The translations under genes and the position numbers were made by a program. 64,000 nt of DNA. Origin: Echinometra lucunter (Eukaryota > Echinodermata > Echinoidea > Camarodonta > Echinometridae). Below are positions 12,576-24,599 of this stretch, in pieces. How positions within the stretch are numbered: the first letter of the stretch is position 1; every line of letters starts with the position of its first letter. The notes below the pieces were generated by a model. It did no database searches and was not told where the DNA came from. It saw only the letters and a list, made by a program, of their open reading frames with translations. The DNA lies in contig CM057169.1 of NCBI GenBank assembly GCA_029962745.1, positions 14,287,193 to 14,351,192 on the forward strand. Direction: 5' to 3'.

Positions 12576-12982
12576 CTCGGTTGCACTTGCACTAGGCTGT
12601 TTTAATATGTATTTATTTGCAAAGATGGAGACCACCCACACTAAATGCATTAACTTGAATAGTAAAGATTAAACTAATTATTCGTCGTAGCTTAGCCATT
12701 TTAGCAATTAATCAATTTCTCAAAGGCGAGATAACATGGTACTTGCAATAACATTTACATATAGTATTTCTGTACTCTCTGGTCAGATTCGACTAGATAA
12801 CAGGATCAGCCGGGCACTTGCACTATTTCAAGTCAGAACATGCAGAATGACCAGGATTCTAGTCAGTTTTAATGAAGAACCAATGGTACTTGTCAAAATT
12901 GACTCTGATTCTAGAAAAAAAAAAGACTAGGTTTCTAGTCATTTTGAATAGAAGGGTCCGGCTTATCCGGTATAATCAAATC

Positions 12983-14519
12983 TTAAAGGAGAATGCAACC
13001 CAGGCATCAGTGTGCTCTTAGTGAATGGAGATGACCAAGAAGAGAAAACAGTGAAAGTTTGAGCAAAATCGGACAATCCCCTGACAGCAGAGACTGGTAA
13101 GAATAACATCATATTTACGTCTTTTTAAAGTCGTGTCATACGTCTTATTTACGTATTATATATACGTCTTTAAGACGAGACTTTGCACCAGCACACGACG
13201 TAAAATAAGACGTCATTTTTTTACGTCAATTTTACATCATATTGGTTGGGAAAAAACATCTTTATGACGTCTTTACGACCCAAAGGAAGCTCACAGACTG
13301 GTAAAAATCATGTCATAAAGACGTCAAAGCTTCAAAGCTGGTTTATTAAATATTTTAGAATGTATTTAACATTATGAAGTTTTCTATGTTAATGTTCTAA
13401 CCTATAGATGGTCCTATACTAGCCCTATATCCTAACATCCTACGTCCTATACCTAACTATTGATGCTTTGTATCGACATTACTATATATATGTACTGTAG
13501 TGTATTACTTTAAAAAACAGTTAGAAATTACAATTTCTTGATGCATTCTGAAATACCTTGCCCATGATATTAACTGAATGGTGTTCATCATGGAAGTACA
13601 TTGTTCATTAAATCAGCAGTGAATCATTGAATAAAATGTTAAAATTCAAATGTTATCTTCCCTTTTCCACGAATTTTAGTCATTTCTGGTCATTCATGAA
13701 TATTCATGATCACGATCACCTACTACTCGTATCACGACGTAAAACTGACGTAAAAACGTCATGTTGTGGTCTTGAAAAAAAGCTGTTATAAAGTGGGAAA
13801 TAATTGACGTAAAAATACGTCTTGTTCTGGTCTTTAAAAAAGTAGTTAAAAAGTGGTAAATATTTGACGTAAAATATATGTCATCTTATGTTCAAACAAA
13901 ATTTGAGAAAATTTTGGTTATATAAAGACGTCATGAGGTTTTAAAATAGTCGTGTGTACGACATATGACGTGTGGACCAGTTTATGACCAGTTCTTGACG
14001 TCTTAAAGACGTCTGTCTGCTATCACGGTCTGTTCAAAAGTTATGAATTTTGAAAGTTTCAGTAAATCCCTATTACAGGGATCCTTGAGTTGGCAACTTT
14101 GCCAGCATCTATGATGTCATCGTGGACAACTCTCCATTCATTTTGTGCATAAATCTTTAAAAAAATGATTCTTATGAAATTTCAAGTCAGGAATCAACAT
14201 AATTCTTCCCAAAATGCTTGCAGAATTGATGTAGCCATGTCATATTGAAACAATAAATTAAAAAAAAAAAAAATTCTTGAAAATGAAGAAAATGTGAAAT
14301 TCTGTGTACAAAATGAATGGAGAGTTGTCCACGATGACATCACAGATGCTGGTGGAGTTGCCAAGTCAAGGATCCCCATAATAAGGATTTATTTAAACTT
14401 TCAAAGTTCATAACTCTTGAACAGAATATCCGATTTTGCTCAAACTTTCACTGTTTACTCTTCTTGTTCTTCTTCATTCACTGGAAGCACATTGATGTCT
14501 GGGTTGCATTCTCCTTTAA
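12983..14519. mobile_element. Foldback element with TTAAAGGAGAATGCAACCCA termini, carrying a nested element
   Basis: The left end TTAAAGGAGAATGCAACCCA is inverted at the right end. The arms continue through GAGCAAAATCGGA and then GGATCCTTGAGTTGGCAACT / AGTTGCCAAGTCAAGGATCC, so about 200 bp of arm survives on each side around an AT-rich loop near 14160-14290. The left arm is interrupted by the element at 13082-14025. Confidence 0.75.
13082..14025. mobile_element. Nested element rich in ACGTC/GACGT words
   Basis: Ends are TGACAGCAGA and TCTGCTATCA, a 10-bp inverted repeat with one mismatch. Both flanks are strewn with GACGTAAAA, TTTACGTC and AAGACGTC. It splits the arm of the surrounding foldback element, so it is the younger insertion. 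No ORF is present. Confidence 0.65.
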
Positions 14520-14716
14520 CTAGATTGTTTTTAGAGTGTATTGATGTTTCGCCGAGAACTGTACTGATCCTCCTATAGCCATCCCGGGAGGAGTCGGCTT
14601 TACTGAGCGCAGCACACTTTCTTGTCAGAAAGGAAACCATATTCTTGAAACGATGACAAAGCATCAAATACACCTTCAACCAATCCTAATGCTAATGTAA
14701 CATTTCACACTTTCAG

Positions 14717-14987
14717 GGCAGCTATCTTGACGGTCACTTCGGGGCCCTCTGACTGGGCCCTCGTTCGCCGTGCTTCGTTAGAGAGTGATGTAGCAGATCT
14801 ACCTTTGAATGATAAAAAAGGCTTTCAAAATTTCATAGAATTACATACCCTCATTATGAGACAATGCGATGTAAGCCGAGTGAAGGAATATCATGGCAGG
14901 TTGAAGGTATTTAGTCACTTCCTGTCCCATAGATTACCTAGTATTGAGGAACTTTGCACATACCTGGACATAAAGTGTGCCATTTAA
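14717..14987 (+). CDS. Possible terminal coding exon, unknown protein
   Basis: An acceptor-like ATTTCACACTTTCAG precedes an open frame of about 89 codons ending in TAA. It reads SGPSDWALVRRASLESDVA, KGFQNFIELHTLIMRQCDVS and HGRLKVFSHFLSHRL, IEELCTYLDI. The composition is protein-like and not repetitive, and there is no ATG near its start, which fits an internal or last exon. I do not recognise the family and found no partner exon; a transposon immediately precedes it. It could equally be a chance frame. Confidence 0.3.
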
Positions 14988-15951
14988 ATATGACTTGCCA
15001 CTCATAGGCTATTAACCTAATTTTTCGTATTCAGACTGATGTATAATATTTCAGATGTTTTGGGTAAGAGTACGGGAGGAAATAGCTTTCACTTGAAACA
15101 TCTACAAAAATCCAGATGACATGAGATTTACGGTAATCATGATGTTGTTAGTCCTGAAAAAGGACTGTTGGTTTGAAAGAGATAGAAAACATGAGGAAAG
15201 TATTTTTCTTGTTTCATGAGGAGGACTACGGAGATTATGCTTCTTTTGTGAATGGATGATAGTCCTGGAAAAGGACTCGGAAACTCTGGATGAGAAAGCA
15301 TACTATGAAGATGAAGGGAGAGAAAGAAAGTGCGGTCTCGACGTTGACTGTTCGGCGTCCATATGATTGTAAACCTTCTGCAAGCGTGCCAAATGACTGT
15401 TATGACTGTAAGAAGGAACCACAGGTTCTTCCCAACCACGCTGCAAAATATGGATCGGGAGCAGAAAATAACATGACAGCACTGATGTAGGATATCATCG
15501 GATTAGAACTAAACTGAACTGTGTAATTTAAACATGTTACCCTAAAAAAAATTTTTGCATTAAAATAAGATTTTTGTGCGCAAGTCGGTCTTTTTGTCCC
15601 ATGAGTTCTTGACCAAATGTACTATTTTAGTATAACTGCTAATTGTATTGAGCAAGATAGTCTTGCTGAAAATAAGACTTAATAATGCGTAAAAATCATT
15701 TAAATCATATTTAGCACTATACACATATGAAACATACTTACAGCAAAGTTTAATAGCAACACAAAACAGCAACAGCAACAAAAAGTTCAACACATAAACA
15801 TAAAATATATTCATCTGCAAGGTATAGAAAAATAATATTGATCTGTATATTTAAGACATATCATATATACCTATACCGCATATAGGAGAAGACGCGAAAT
15901 GACGAAATACCTTGGGCTTGTCCCTCAAACATAAGTAACCATACAAGCTGG
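14988..15951. other. Non-repetitive stretch after the possible exon
   Basis: Contains three copies of an AGTCCTG-AAAAGGACT word (about 15150, 15260 and nearby) and a 66-codon frame (15290-15490) that may be 3' UTR of the possible exon. No domain recognised. Confidence 0.4.
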
Positions 15952-16226
15952 CACTATGAACATGGAGGACAAAGAAAGCGGACAAAATAAACAACCTCTC
16001 ATTCTACCCTTCACAATGGTTCTGGTAGTCAAAAGAACATGAAAGATCCTTCACTGCTATTATGTTTAATCATGTAGTTCCAGGTGAATATGCATGTGAC
16101 ACCTGTTCCACATATTTTAGACAATAGCAGTGAAGGGATGTTCTTTTGACTAACAGAACTATTGTGAAGGGTAGAATGAGGGGTTGTTTATTTTGTCCGC
16201 TTTCTTTGTCCGTCATGTTCATAGTG
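15952..16226. mobile_element. Foldback MITE, 275 bp, arms about 105 bp
   Basis: CACTATGAACATG at the left is mirrored by CATGTTCATAGTG at the right. The arms pair nearly throughout (AAAGCGGACAAAATAAACAA against TTGTTTATTTTGTCCGCTTT). The loop is only about 60 bp, so a transcript would form a long hairpin. Confidence 0.85.
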
Positions 16227-17619
16227 TGGATAACCACTCACCTTGGTATACCAGGAGGGAAATGATGCCCAAAAGAATTACATCTCTCGTCAACCAACCC
16301 ATCCTTGCGTAAAGATGATATCGTGGAGTTAAGCAAATACCACAAAAGACTGTTTCTCCAGGTAATTACCAATGTTTAAAAAGATCTTCGCTAAACTTCG
16401 CCAAACTTCACTAAGCGATTCTCGGAAACTGCCGTTAGCTAAAATGCATCGTCGTAACAGGTTGTCGTAACAGGCAAATTGGTAAGCTTGCGTTCATTTA
16501 GAAAAAATAAAACCCGACAAAAACAAATATGAAGTCCAGGTAGTACTTTTAGCAAATTCGTGAAGCCGGCAGCTGACTTCTGACGAAGTTATAATTAAAG
16601 GTTGAATTCAGTTTGATAGTGAGAGGCAAAACTCAAAGCGTGTGTATCACCTGAGAGCTGATCTTTCATTACTTGATAGTACCAATACTGGTATACATTT
16701 ACGAGCATACACTCGACTATACGTGCCCTCTCAGCTACGACAATATGAATAAGTAAATGATGTTTTTGTTGAAGTATAAAAGAATCGCTGGAGTGAAGTG
16801 ATTCGAAAAGATATGTTGGATATTGCTGGGCATTACTCTGATTAGTTAAACATGCCAAATTATAGGTCAGCTTGGAAAAAAAAGAGCCTCTTGAAAGAGG
16901 AGTTCACTCTGGAATCCAGTTGGTTTTAATAATTTGGGCAGAAGAAAGCAAATACAAGAATAGTGAATGTTTGCGCTATGACGTCACAAAAGCCACAACG
17001 CTGATTTCGGAGAATTTATGTGATGGGGCATATTAGCAGATTGTGGAAAGGGGGGGGGGTGGCCATTGCTAAGAAACATATCATGAATTACATTCAGATC
17101 TCAGAATTGATGATTTGTTGATGTATAGACAAAATTTACTCTCCTCGTATTAACTGACTTATCCCTTCCTTCCTCGTCCAGAGACATTCCAAACCAACTC
17201 CTTTTAAATTCTAGCCCACACTGCAACTCTTAATAAAACATTAACTCTATTTAGCAGGTGTTAGAATGATTCTGACCAGTACTATAATATTTATAAGGGA
17301 ACCCGACTTCTCCAATCAATTACTCGATAAATGATGATTTCCTGATTGATTTTTAATATTCAAATGAAAGGTCGATTCATCCTTGTTCATAATCTGCTAA
17401 TATGGATAATGAACAATGTAATTATCACTGATTACAATGACATAGAATAAACAATAGAAAAAAGAAGAAATACAAAGATAGTTCGCGGTTCATGATGTTC
17501 TTTTACTAACCAGTCGAAATATTTGGAGTGTTAGATCGAGAGTAGACTCCATTATGTTTTTCTTTCTTTCTTTTTTTTTTTTTTTTTAAAGAAACACACA
17601 TGCACAAGTTGGTATCAAT

Positions 17620-17775
17620 AGCGCGTTAATTTATTTGATGTACGATAAAAGAGCGATGTAGATAAAATGCCTGGCCCAAGGGCAAGAGTGCCGTGCCGAG
17701 GATCGAACCCCCGATTCTCGCGTCTCCTGTCAATTAAGCGCCTTAAACCACTCGATTACGGCACCTCTGCACAGT
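17620..17775 (-). mobile_element. tRNA(Ser/Leu)-like SINE head, minus strand
   Basis: The minus strand reads GTGCCGTAATCGAGTGGTTT, AAGGCGCTTAA and GGGGGTTCGATCCTCGGCAC. The order resembles a long-variable-arm tRNA followed by a tail. It could be a tRNA pseudogene; the attached non-tRNA tail favours a SINE. Confidence 0.55.
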
Positions 17776-18219
17776 CACACGCCCGCATACACACGCACAC
17801 ACAAAACAAAAGCGCACACGCACACTTCTAGATAGGGACAGGCTTATAATTAAGCTCCATAGATGACCTTTTCTCAGCGGATGAACTGAAGGGCCATGGC
17901 CACGAAATAGTTGTAGCCTTTTGATTATGACTTCGAACTTTTCATTATTACAGGGAAAGGGTATTATGTGTTAAATGAGCTGAAATGGTTTAATTGATTA
18001 TGTTAATATGGTGAGCATGGTGGTTTTACCGCTGCTTAATTAGAACGGAGAGACATGCTGTAGAAGCAAAGCTTGTAAGGCACATGCCCCTGAAACTTAC
18101 CTGCGTAAAGTTAAAAGAAAAATTGGGCAAGAATATGTTATAACAGTATGATAATAATAATGATAATGCATTGGAATTACACGCTCGAAAATTTTTCAAT
18201 AAAAGTGATGGGGAGAGGG

Positions 18220-18220
18220 G

Positions 18221-18279
<59 letters not shown>

Positions 18280-18282
18280 GGA
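18220..18282. repeat. (GA)n microsatellite
   Basis: About 60 bp of GAGAGA with a single T interruption. Confidence 0.95.
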
Positions 18283-18908
18283 GGTATGCTAAAATAGGAA
18301 GAGTTGGGGGCAGGAGAGTGCACTATAAGTCGGAATGCATTTGTGAAATTTAGGAGAAAAAGAGTTACATGTTAAAATACATGTTATGAAAAACTTTTGA
18401 TCATTATTTTGTGATGTAAAATGACTTTATTCTGAGGAATATCTCCCTTTTTCTTTCCTGTTCTTTCCATCCTTCTTCTCTTCTCTCTTTCTCCAGTTAT
18501 CCTCATCTTTTATATATTCTCTCATGGTATAGTGCATCCAGTTTGTAAACAAGGATTGTTTCTGTCCTTATGCCTTGGGCTACAATGTGATTTTTGATAA
18601 CGACCTTTTCACCCTTTTCAGTTCAGTTCAATTCAACGCATAAAGGAATGCTGGAATGTTTTGTAATGGTATGAGGACATTTGTATTTAATGGGTAATCT
18701 CATTCGAAAGATGTGTGGATTGTCTCTAGAATAATTCTTTAAACATGTTAAAACATTGTTCACAAAGCATGCCGTACAGGGTGTTGGGGTTCTTGAAGTG
18801 TTTGAAAATGATTGTCATAGGGATTCTGTTCTGTACTGTCTTACCTGCTCTCCCTCTTCATACCTCGTGTTCCACCTGAAATATTTATTGCCATTGGCTC
18901 TGCATGGA

Positions 18909-20120
18909 CAGTGTTGTAGTACTCGAGTCCGGACTTGGACTCGAGTCCGATTTCTGCCGGACTCGGACTTGGACTCGGACTTGACATCAGTGACTCGGAC
19001 TCGAACTTGGACTCGGAAGCTGAAGGACTGGAGAACTTTCGACGACTCCACGAGTCCATACCCAATTACGCAGTTATTATGCATCAATACTCAGTGGAAA
19101 AAAAATAAAAAATAAACAGGGGCTAAAAATTCGTCCCTGTTTTCACGAAGTGACGGATGAGCGCGCAACTTAAAAAAAGTTAGTTTTGAGTAAATCGCTT
19201 TCAAAGTTTCAAACCTCAATCTCAACCTCTTTCATGTATGAAGGGTGAATAAATTTTATACCCTCGTATAGGGCATATTCTGGACAACGTTCATTATCAA
19301 TCATTTGCATATTCCTTTTATATTTTAGAAGAAAACGAGGTGTAAACAATGCCGTCATTTCGTGAAAACAAAAATTCAAGGTCCAACTGTGATTTTGTTT
19401 TCACGAAGTGACGGATCTCAGCCAAACGCGTGTTAAACAAATGGGACTTGATGAGCGCGCATTTGACCTAATTGTGCGCGATCACGTATTCAAAGCGAAG
19501 ACGCGCTTTTATTTTTTTCACGAAGTGACGGAACTCAGCCGCACACGTAAAACATACGGGGCGGCTGAAAGCCGTCACTTCGTGAAAACAGAAAATCCTT
19601 TTAAGGGGTATTTTCTTGTTGACGTCATTGCCATAGTTACGTAATAAGACATTATTACGGTCTGAAACTCTGTGAGGTTCAAGATGTTAGTGAAAGATGT
19701 CCAAAAATGCAAAAAACTCAAAATTGAAAAATCTGCAATTTTCCTCGTATCCGTCACTTCGTGAAAACAGGGACGAATTTACTGCGACACGAATTCAGCC
19801 GTAAGAAAGACGGCGCGGATGCAGTGCCAGATCACGCTAGGCCGTGAGCTATGTGGCTTATTCTGTGCTGCCTACATACGTCAACATCTACTCCCGATCT
19901 CCCAAGTGTGCTGACGACAGGTAGCATTGCACCAGTACTGCATTGCACACATTGGCCTATTATGTGACTCGGACTCGGGCTCAGCCTCGGACTCAGACTT
20001 GAAGTCGAACTCGGATAACCAAGGACTTACTTGGATTCCGCCTATCTGACTCTGACTCTGACTCCGACTCTGACTCTGACCTTTTGACTCGGACTCTGAT
20101 GATGAGGACTATGACTACAA
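18909..20120. mobile_element. GACTCG-hexamer-rich element with CAGTGTTGTAGT ends
   Basis: The left end has CAGTGTTGTAGT followed by GACTCG/GACTTG hexamers. The right end has GACTCT/GACTCG hexamers followed by ACTACAACACTG. This inverted arrangement indicates one DNA element. It is split by the TIR element at 19127-19780. No clean TSD was found. Confidence 0.65.
19127..19780. mobile_element. TIR element containing six copies of TTTTCACGAAGTGACGG
   Basis: Perfect TIR of about 32 bp, starting AAATTCGTCCCTGTTTTCAC and continuing GAAGTGACGGAT. The core word occurs six times in mixed orientation: direct at 19140, 19398 and 19515; inverted at 19352 (one mismatch), 19572 and 19751. TCACGAAGTGA is itself a quasi-palindrome. 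Confidence 0.8.
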
Positions 20121-20176
20121 CACTGTCTGTGATAAGCATAAGGCTATATGGTACAGCTGCATAATAGTCTGTTCTT

Positions 20177-20526
20177 ATTCACCCGGGGGGGGGGGGGGGA
20201 GGTTCATAAAGCTGTTCGAAAAGTTACGAATGACGTTACGAACGAGTTAAATATGAAGTGCCAAATAGGATGCTTCAAGTTTTTCCTCATGTTTTAACAA
20301 AGTGTGACTGCATTTCCCATTATCTCAATCAAATTGTGGCAAAAAATATACTTCGCAATAAAAACGTTAGTTAACAGTAGTGATGTTAATCTACGTCTGC
20401 ATTTTTCACCGTTAGCTGAATGCAGTTTGTATTGATTGAGCATCCCATTCGGCTTGCCATATTCAAGTCGTTCGTAAAGTCATTCGTAACTTTACGAACA
20501 GCTTTATGAAACACCCCCTGGTGAAT
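20177..20526. mobile_element. MITE with ATTCACC-G-tract termini, 350 bp
   Basis: The left end ATTCACCCGGGG and the right end CCCCTGGTGAAT are followed inward by inverted CATAAAGCTGTTCG and AAGTTACGAATGAC blocks, giving arms of about 65 bp. Confidence 0.8.
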
Positions 20527-21127
20527 TAGCAAAGGTTTAGGAGACAAGGAGAGAAAAAAAGTAAAAAAAAACTAATCAGGAATTATTGCATTTAAGACCA
20601 TATTTTGAAGTATATAAAATTAAATGCAAAATCTTATGATTCCCTTCAGTAAGTCTAAAGAAGAAAAGTTTTCAATACTTCTTGATTTTAAGCATATTCT
20701 AGGACGTCATTTATATTTTACACAGGGATATTCGATTCCCATCAGTCATGGTCGGGCAGCTGAAAGTTTGGATATACACTTCCAAGAACGGAAATGGTTT
20801 TGCACCGATCTTTGAATTAAAAATAACCCAAAATACAACTTTTCCACTTTTTGTTCCTACCCACCCCATTCGTTTGCAAAGTGTCCCTAAAATGTCTTAT
20901 TTAATGATGGTTTTCATAATACCAATGATGTTGATAATATTGATAATCAAAATTATCATTGTAATAAAAAAATAAAATCACAAAGTACGAAATAGTTGCT
21001 GGTGTACCCATGACGAAATATGAACAATGATATACCAATATCATGTCAACTGATATTGGAAATCTCAACAAATCTTTCAAAAGTTCAAAACTCCTAAACA
21101 TATTGTATATGGGGGGGGGGGGGGGTC

Positions 21128-21175
<48 letters not shown>

Positions 21176-22159
21176 CCTTCCTGCTTTTAGTTTTGGAACT
21201 GTACTTCCTCTTCTCTTAGAATTAAATCATACGTCTTAACAGCTTGGTAATAATTATTTGCTAACAAAAACATTTTGATTTTCACTTCATTGATGTTGAC
21301 ACAGTCATTTCAGTACCGTCATACGAGATTTTACTATTGTATTTTATTCACTGCTCTCTCCTTCACCCCTGTGGAAAATTAGGCCACCTCCTAACAATGC
21401 GCAACCACAAGGCCATTGCTTGATATCAACAAATATAAAGGGTGGATGCGGGTTCATTGGAAACAATGGGGAGGTGGTGATCAGTGCCTTAAAACCAGTT
21501 CAGTTCGGTATCCCTGTGAAAAGGAACTGTGACGCATTTTAAGGATAAATGAATGAATGAATGACATAACTTTGTTACGAAATTTTGATCACAATGCAAA
21601 ATGCAAATAGGGTCTGTTGTAAAAGGACTCCAAAAAGATAGCAGTTCCGCTGGTGGTGCATATATGCGGCGCCCTTTAAAAATACAATGTAACAAACCTG
21701 TAGTACTTTAGACCAGGCGTCCACTAGGTCGCGGACAAGACGCGGAATGCAAGATTAGTCAATCTGCATTCATTCGGCAACCTCTCCGCATATTCCTGAA
21801 AGATTCTGTTCACTGTCTTCACCATTCCTTAACACTTCCTAGCGTTTCCTCGCCTTCGGGAGAGAGCAAAATTTCCGCGTCGAAATTTTGATCGAGACCA
21901 AAAATTTCGATGCGGAAATGAACTTCCAGACACCTTCAGCAACTTGTCCACATTGTCGTCCGGACATCGTCAGGACATCCCGCCTTTCTTTAACCCTTTC
22001 GCAAACGCTCCTGAAAGCCTCTGCGATGCGGATAGCTACGCGAAGGCAAGCAGAAGCCAAGCGGAATATTTGAGGAAAGCTCGGAGCCGATTAAGACATT
22101 GCGGTCATTACACGGAAGGGTCAAGAGCTTGATGCCCAAATAGCATCATTTTCGAAATA
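20527..22159. other. Gene-free stretch
   Basis: Apart from the G/CT tract, 21700-22130 is GC-richer (GGTCGCGGACAAGACGCGGA, CGGACATCGTCAGGACATCC) and looks like an old repeat. No intact termini were found. Confidence 0.4.
21110..21173. repeat. G16 tract followed by (CT)n
   Basis: G homopolymer at 21111-21126 followed by about 35 bp of CT dinucleotides. Confidence 0.95.
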
Positions 22160-22840
22160 TAGGTTAAATAGTTAAAGGCTTATATTGTCATGACTGTAAT
22201 TTGATGACGGAATAACACTCATACCATGAAAATAGTCAGTATATATATTTCCTCCCTCGCTGTGTTCGCTTGTATGATATTTAGATACAGGCTGGTCGAG
22301 GAAAGCAAACGAATTCCACCAGCGAGGCGACCGAATCTACAATTCAGATTATCTTATAGGCCCATAGTATATTTTGATGACAAATTATCATTTTTAACCT
22401 GAAAGAGTGTACATCTTGTCTTGCTCGATGCGCTTGTTCGTATCATATTTAGATAAAGGATGGTTTCGGACCGCAAACAAATTCGGCGAGTAAATATTCT
22501 CAAATATATTTGAGGCCCGTAATTGGATGACGAGGATCGTCAAAAGAATGCGTTTTCGTCTCTCGCTTCACTCACTCGTAATGTTTAGAAACAGGGTAAT
22601 ATTGGATCAGCAAGGTGCCAAATTAGAGTCATATTTGGCAGCTAGGTAACCAAATATATCATGGGGATATTCTTTGTCCTATGCCTACGATACCTACAAT
22701 GTATTTTCATGACAAATTACCCTTTTTCATGTCTTTCATAACAAAGCGTATTTTATGCTTGCTCACTTTGCTCGCTTGCAAAATTTTAGAGGGGTGGTTT
22801 ATAATCTAGAAAGAAGCGTCATTCCTCCCCCTCCCCCCAA
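22160..22840. repeat. Degenerate tandem repeat, three to four units of about 170 bp
   Basis: Units share TGACAAATTA, a CTCGCT...CGCTTGT segment and ATATTTAGATACAGG / ATATTTAGATAAAGG. The TCGCTTCACTCACTCG phrases resemble the GCGAGCGAAGCGAGC motif of the hAT-like elements at 2427 and 4412. Confidence 0.55.
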
Positions 22841-23839
22841 AAAAGAAGCTGGCAGCCTCTAAATATAAGATTTAACATGTTTAAGGAATAATGAATGTCA
22901 CAAGTCGAGTTGGGAAATTGTCATTTATTTTATATCTTACATTTTAGCTCCCCTTATTTTCAACGAGAAAAAGAATTCAAATGTTTCCTTTTACTTAAAA
23001 CTGATCAGCGATCAGGCCGGATTGTTTACATGTGTAGAAAAATAGTTCTGTGGCGATCAGCGTCGTTTTCCTTTCAGAGCGCTCGTCGCTATGAAGAATA
23101 TGCAAATTGATTTGGATCAAACGTAGTTTGTAGTTAACGTTGTGTACAAAATGTATGGGCGACGTACGCGTTAGTGCCACGCCCAAGGTGATACGTCGGG
23201 CAAGGCGTAAGGTTTTGGTGTACAAGGTAGCAGGCATTATGTTTTCTGCGTTCGTTGAGTTAAGACATATCGTTGAGTTTCCTGCCAGTCGCCATTTTAT
23301 TTGTTTCCCGATTTGTTAAAGTCACCACATTATTTCTACTTATTTTGTGTCAAGACTACACTATTTATAGACCAGGTTGTGAGGAAAGTAGAGGAGTCGT
23401 CATTTTATTGTATTTGAAAACTCACTGCGGTGGTAAGCATCAATTGATTTCTTTCTACTTTTGGCAATATACAGCTCATAAAAACGTTAAAATGGTAAAC
23501 ATTGTTACTAAAAGTAAATAGTTATTGATTGTAGGTTGTAGTGAATTATTTGAGAAAAAAAGGATGATTCTGCAAAGAGATAGAAATATTTTCATTATGA
23601 TATTCGTTGTTTGCAATTTGATAATTCTTATAAATGCTTCAAGGAGCATGTGAAAAGGTGACTTAAACTTTGATATATATACAAATATTTCCTTGTATCA
23701 AAATCTCGTACTAATGATTCAGATATAGGGTGATAAATGTAACCCACACGGACAGAAGGATAATTTGTCATGCATGTGTGTGAATGTCGATGTTTGGTAA
23801 ATATTTCTAAACATTTTAAGGACACTGTTCTCGGAAGAC

Positions 23840-24109
23840 ATTCGGATTGTTGTTTTTTCATATAGAGTTTTATTGTCGGGACTGGAGTCAGCTACCATGT
23901 CGGGTACGCCAGAATGCCATCCATTACCGTCGGGGCATCACCAAGGCCATCTCAAGGTCATTGTTCAAGGACGACATTCGGATTGTTTTTTCATATAGAG
24001 TTTTATTGTCGGGACTGGAGTCAGCTACCATGTCGGGTACGCCAAGGCTGCCATCCATTACCGTCGGGGCATCACCAAGGCCATCTCAAGGTCATTGCTC
24101 AAGGACGAC
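23840..24109 (+). repeat. Two tandem units of about 135 bp containing an open frame
   Basis: Units 23840-23975 and 23976-24109 start ATTCGGATTGTT and end CAAGGACGAC, with only a few differences. In the second unit one frame runs on beyond the repeat to about 24250 and reads FIVGTGVSYHVGYAKAAIHY, RRGITKAISRSLLKDD and FDNAIIVPRFYFGAP. In the first unit an indel (AGAATGCC for AAGGCTGCC) breaks that frame. I do not recognise the protein; it may be a fragment of a gene or transposon. Confidence 0.6.
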
Positions 24110-24599
24110 GCAATACAGACGTCACACAGACTTTGTCGCAGCAATTTCGACAACGCCATCATCGTTCCGCGTTTTTATTTCGGGGCCCCAACCAACCGAG
24201 AACTGACACTCAGGTTTCGGTTGTGTGTGTGTGGGTGTGTGATTGGTGTGAGTGTTTCAATTAGTCCGTGAAAACTCAAAACTCTTATCCAAAACATTAC
24301 TCAAATTTAACTGTATCCTTAATACTTATAGGTAATCGATTAAGTTTATACAACTTTATACAATTAGCCAAGGTTTATGCAATTTTTCCTCAATTTTCAG
24401 TGTTTCAAGAAAAGATTGCAATTTATTGTACCCACTCTGTCATGTCATATCGGCTTTAAGCCATGGCTGAGCGGTGCGAGTGCGAAGGATGTGAATAGAT
24501 CAACATATCCTATGTACGATGAGCACGTGTGTGTACGTCTGTGGTGCACGTGTGTGACTTTGTGTCAGCTGTTAACACATGGCCGCTCAGCCATGTACA

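Larger units (their letters stand above)
16227..18908. other. Gene-free stretch
   Basis: Contains the SINE head at 17620-17775 and the (GA)n run. The frames present are short and featureless. Confidence 0.5.

Noticed and set aside
21715..22132. Possible gene in a GC-richer patch with 60-70-codon frames on both strands
   Set aside because: Frames overlap on both strands without splice sites or recognisable motifs; the sequence looks like an old repeat.
22160..22840. CRISPR-like spacing in the degenerate tandem repeats
   Set aside because: Units are long, diverged and lack short identical repeats with unique spacers; the window is eukaryotic with spliced exons.
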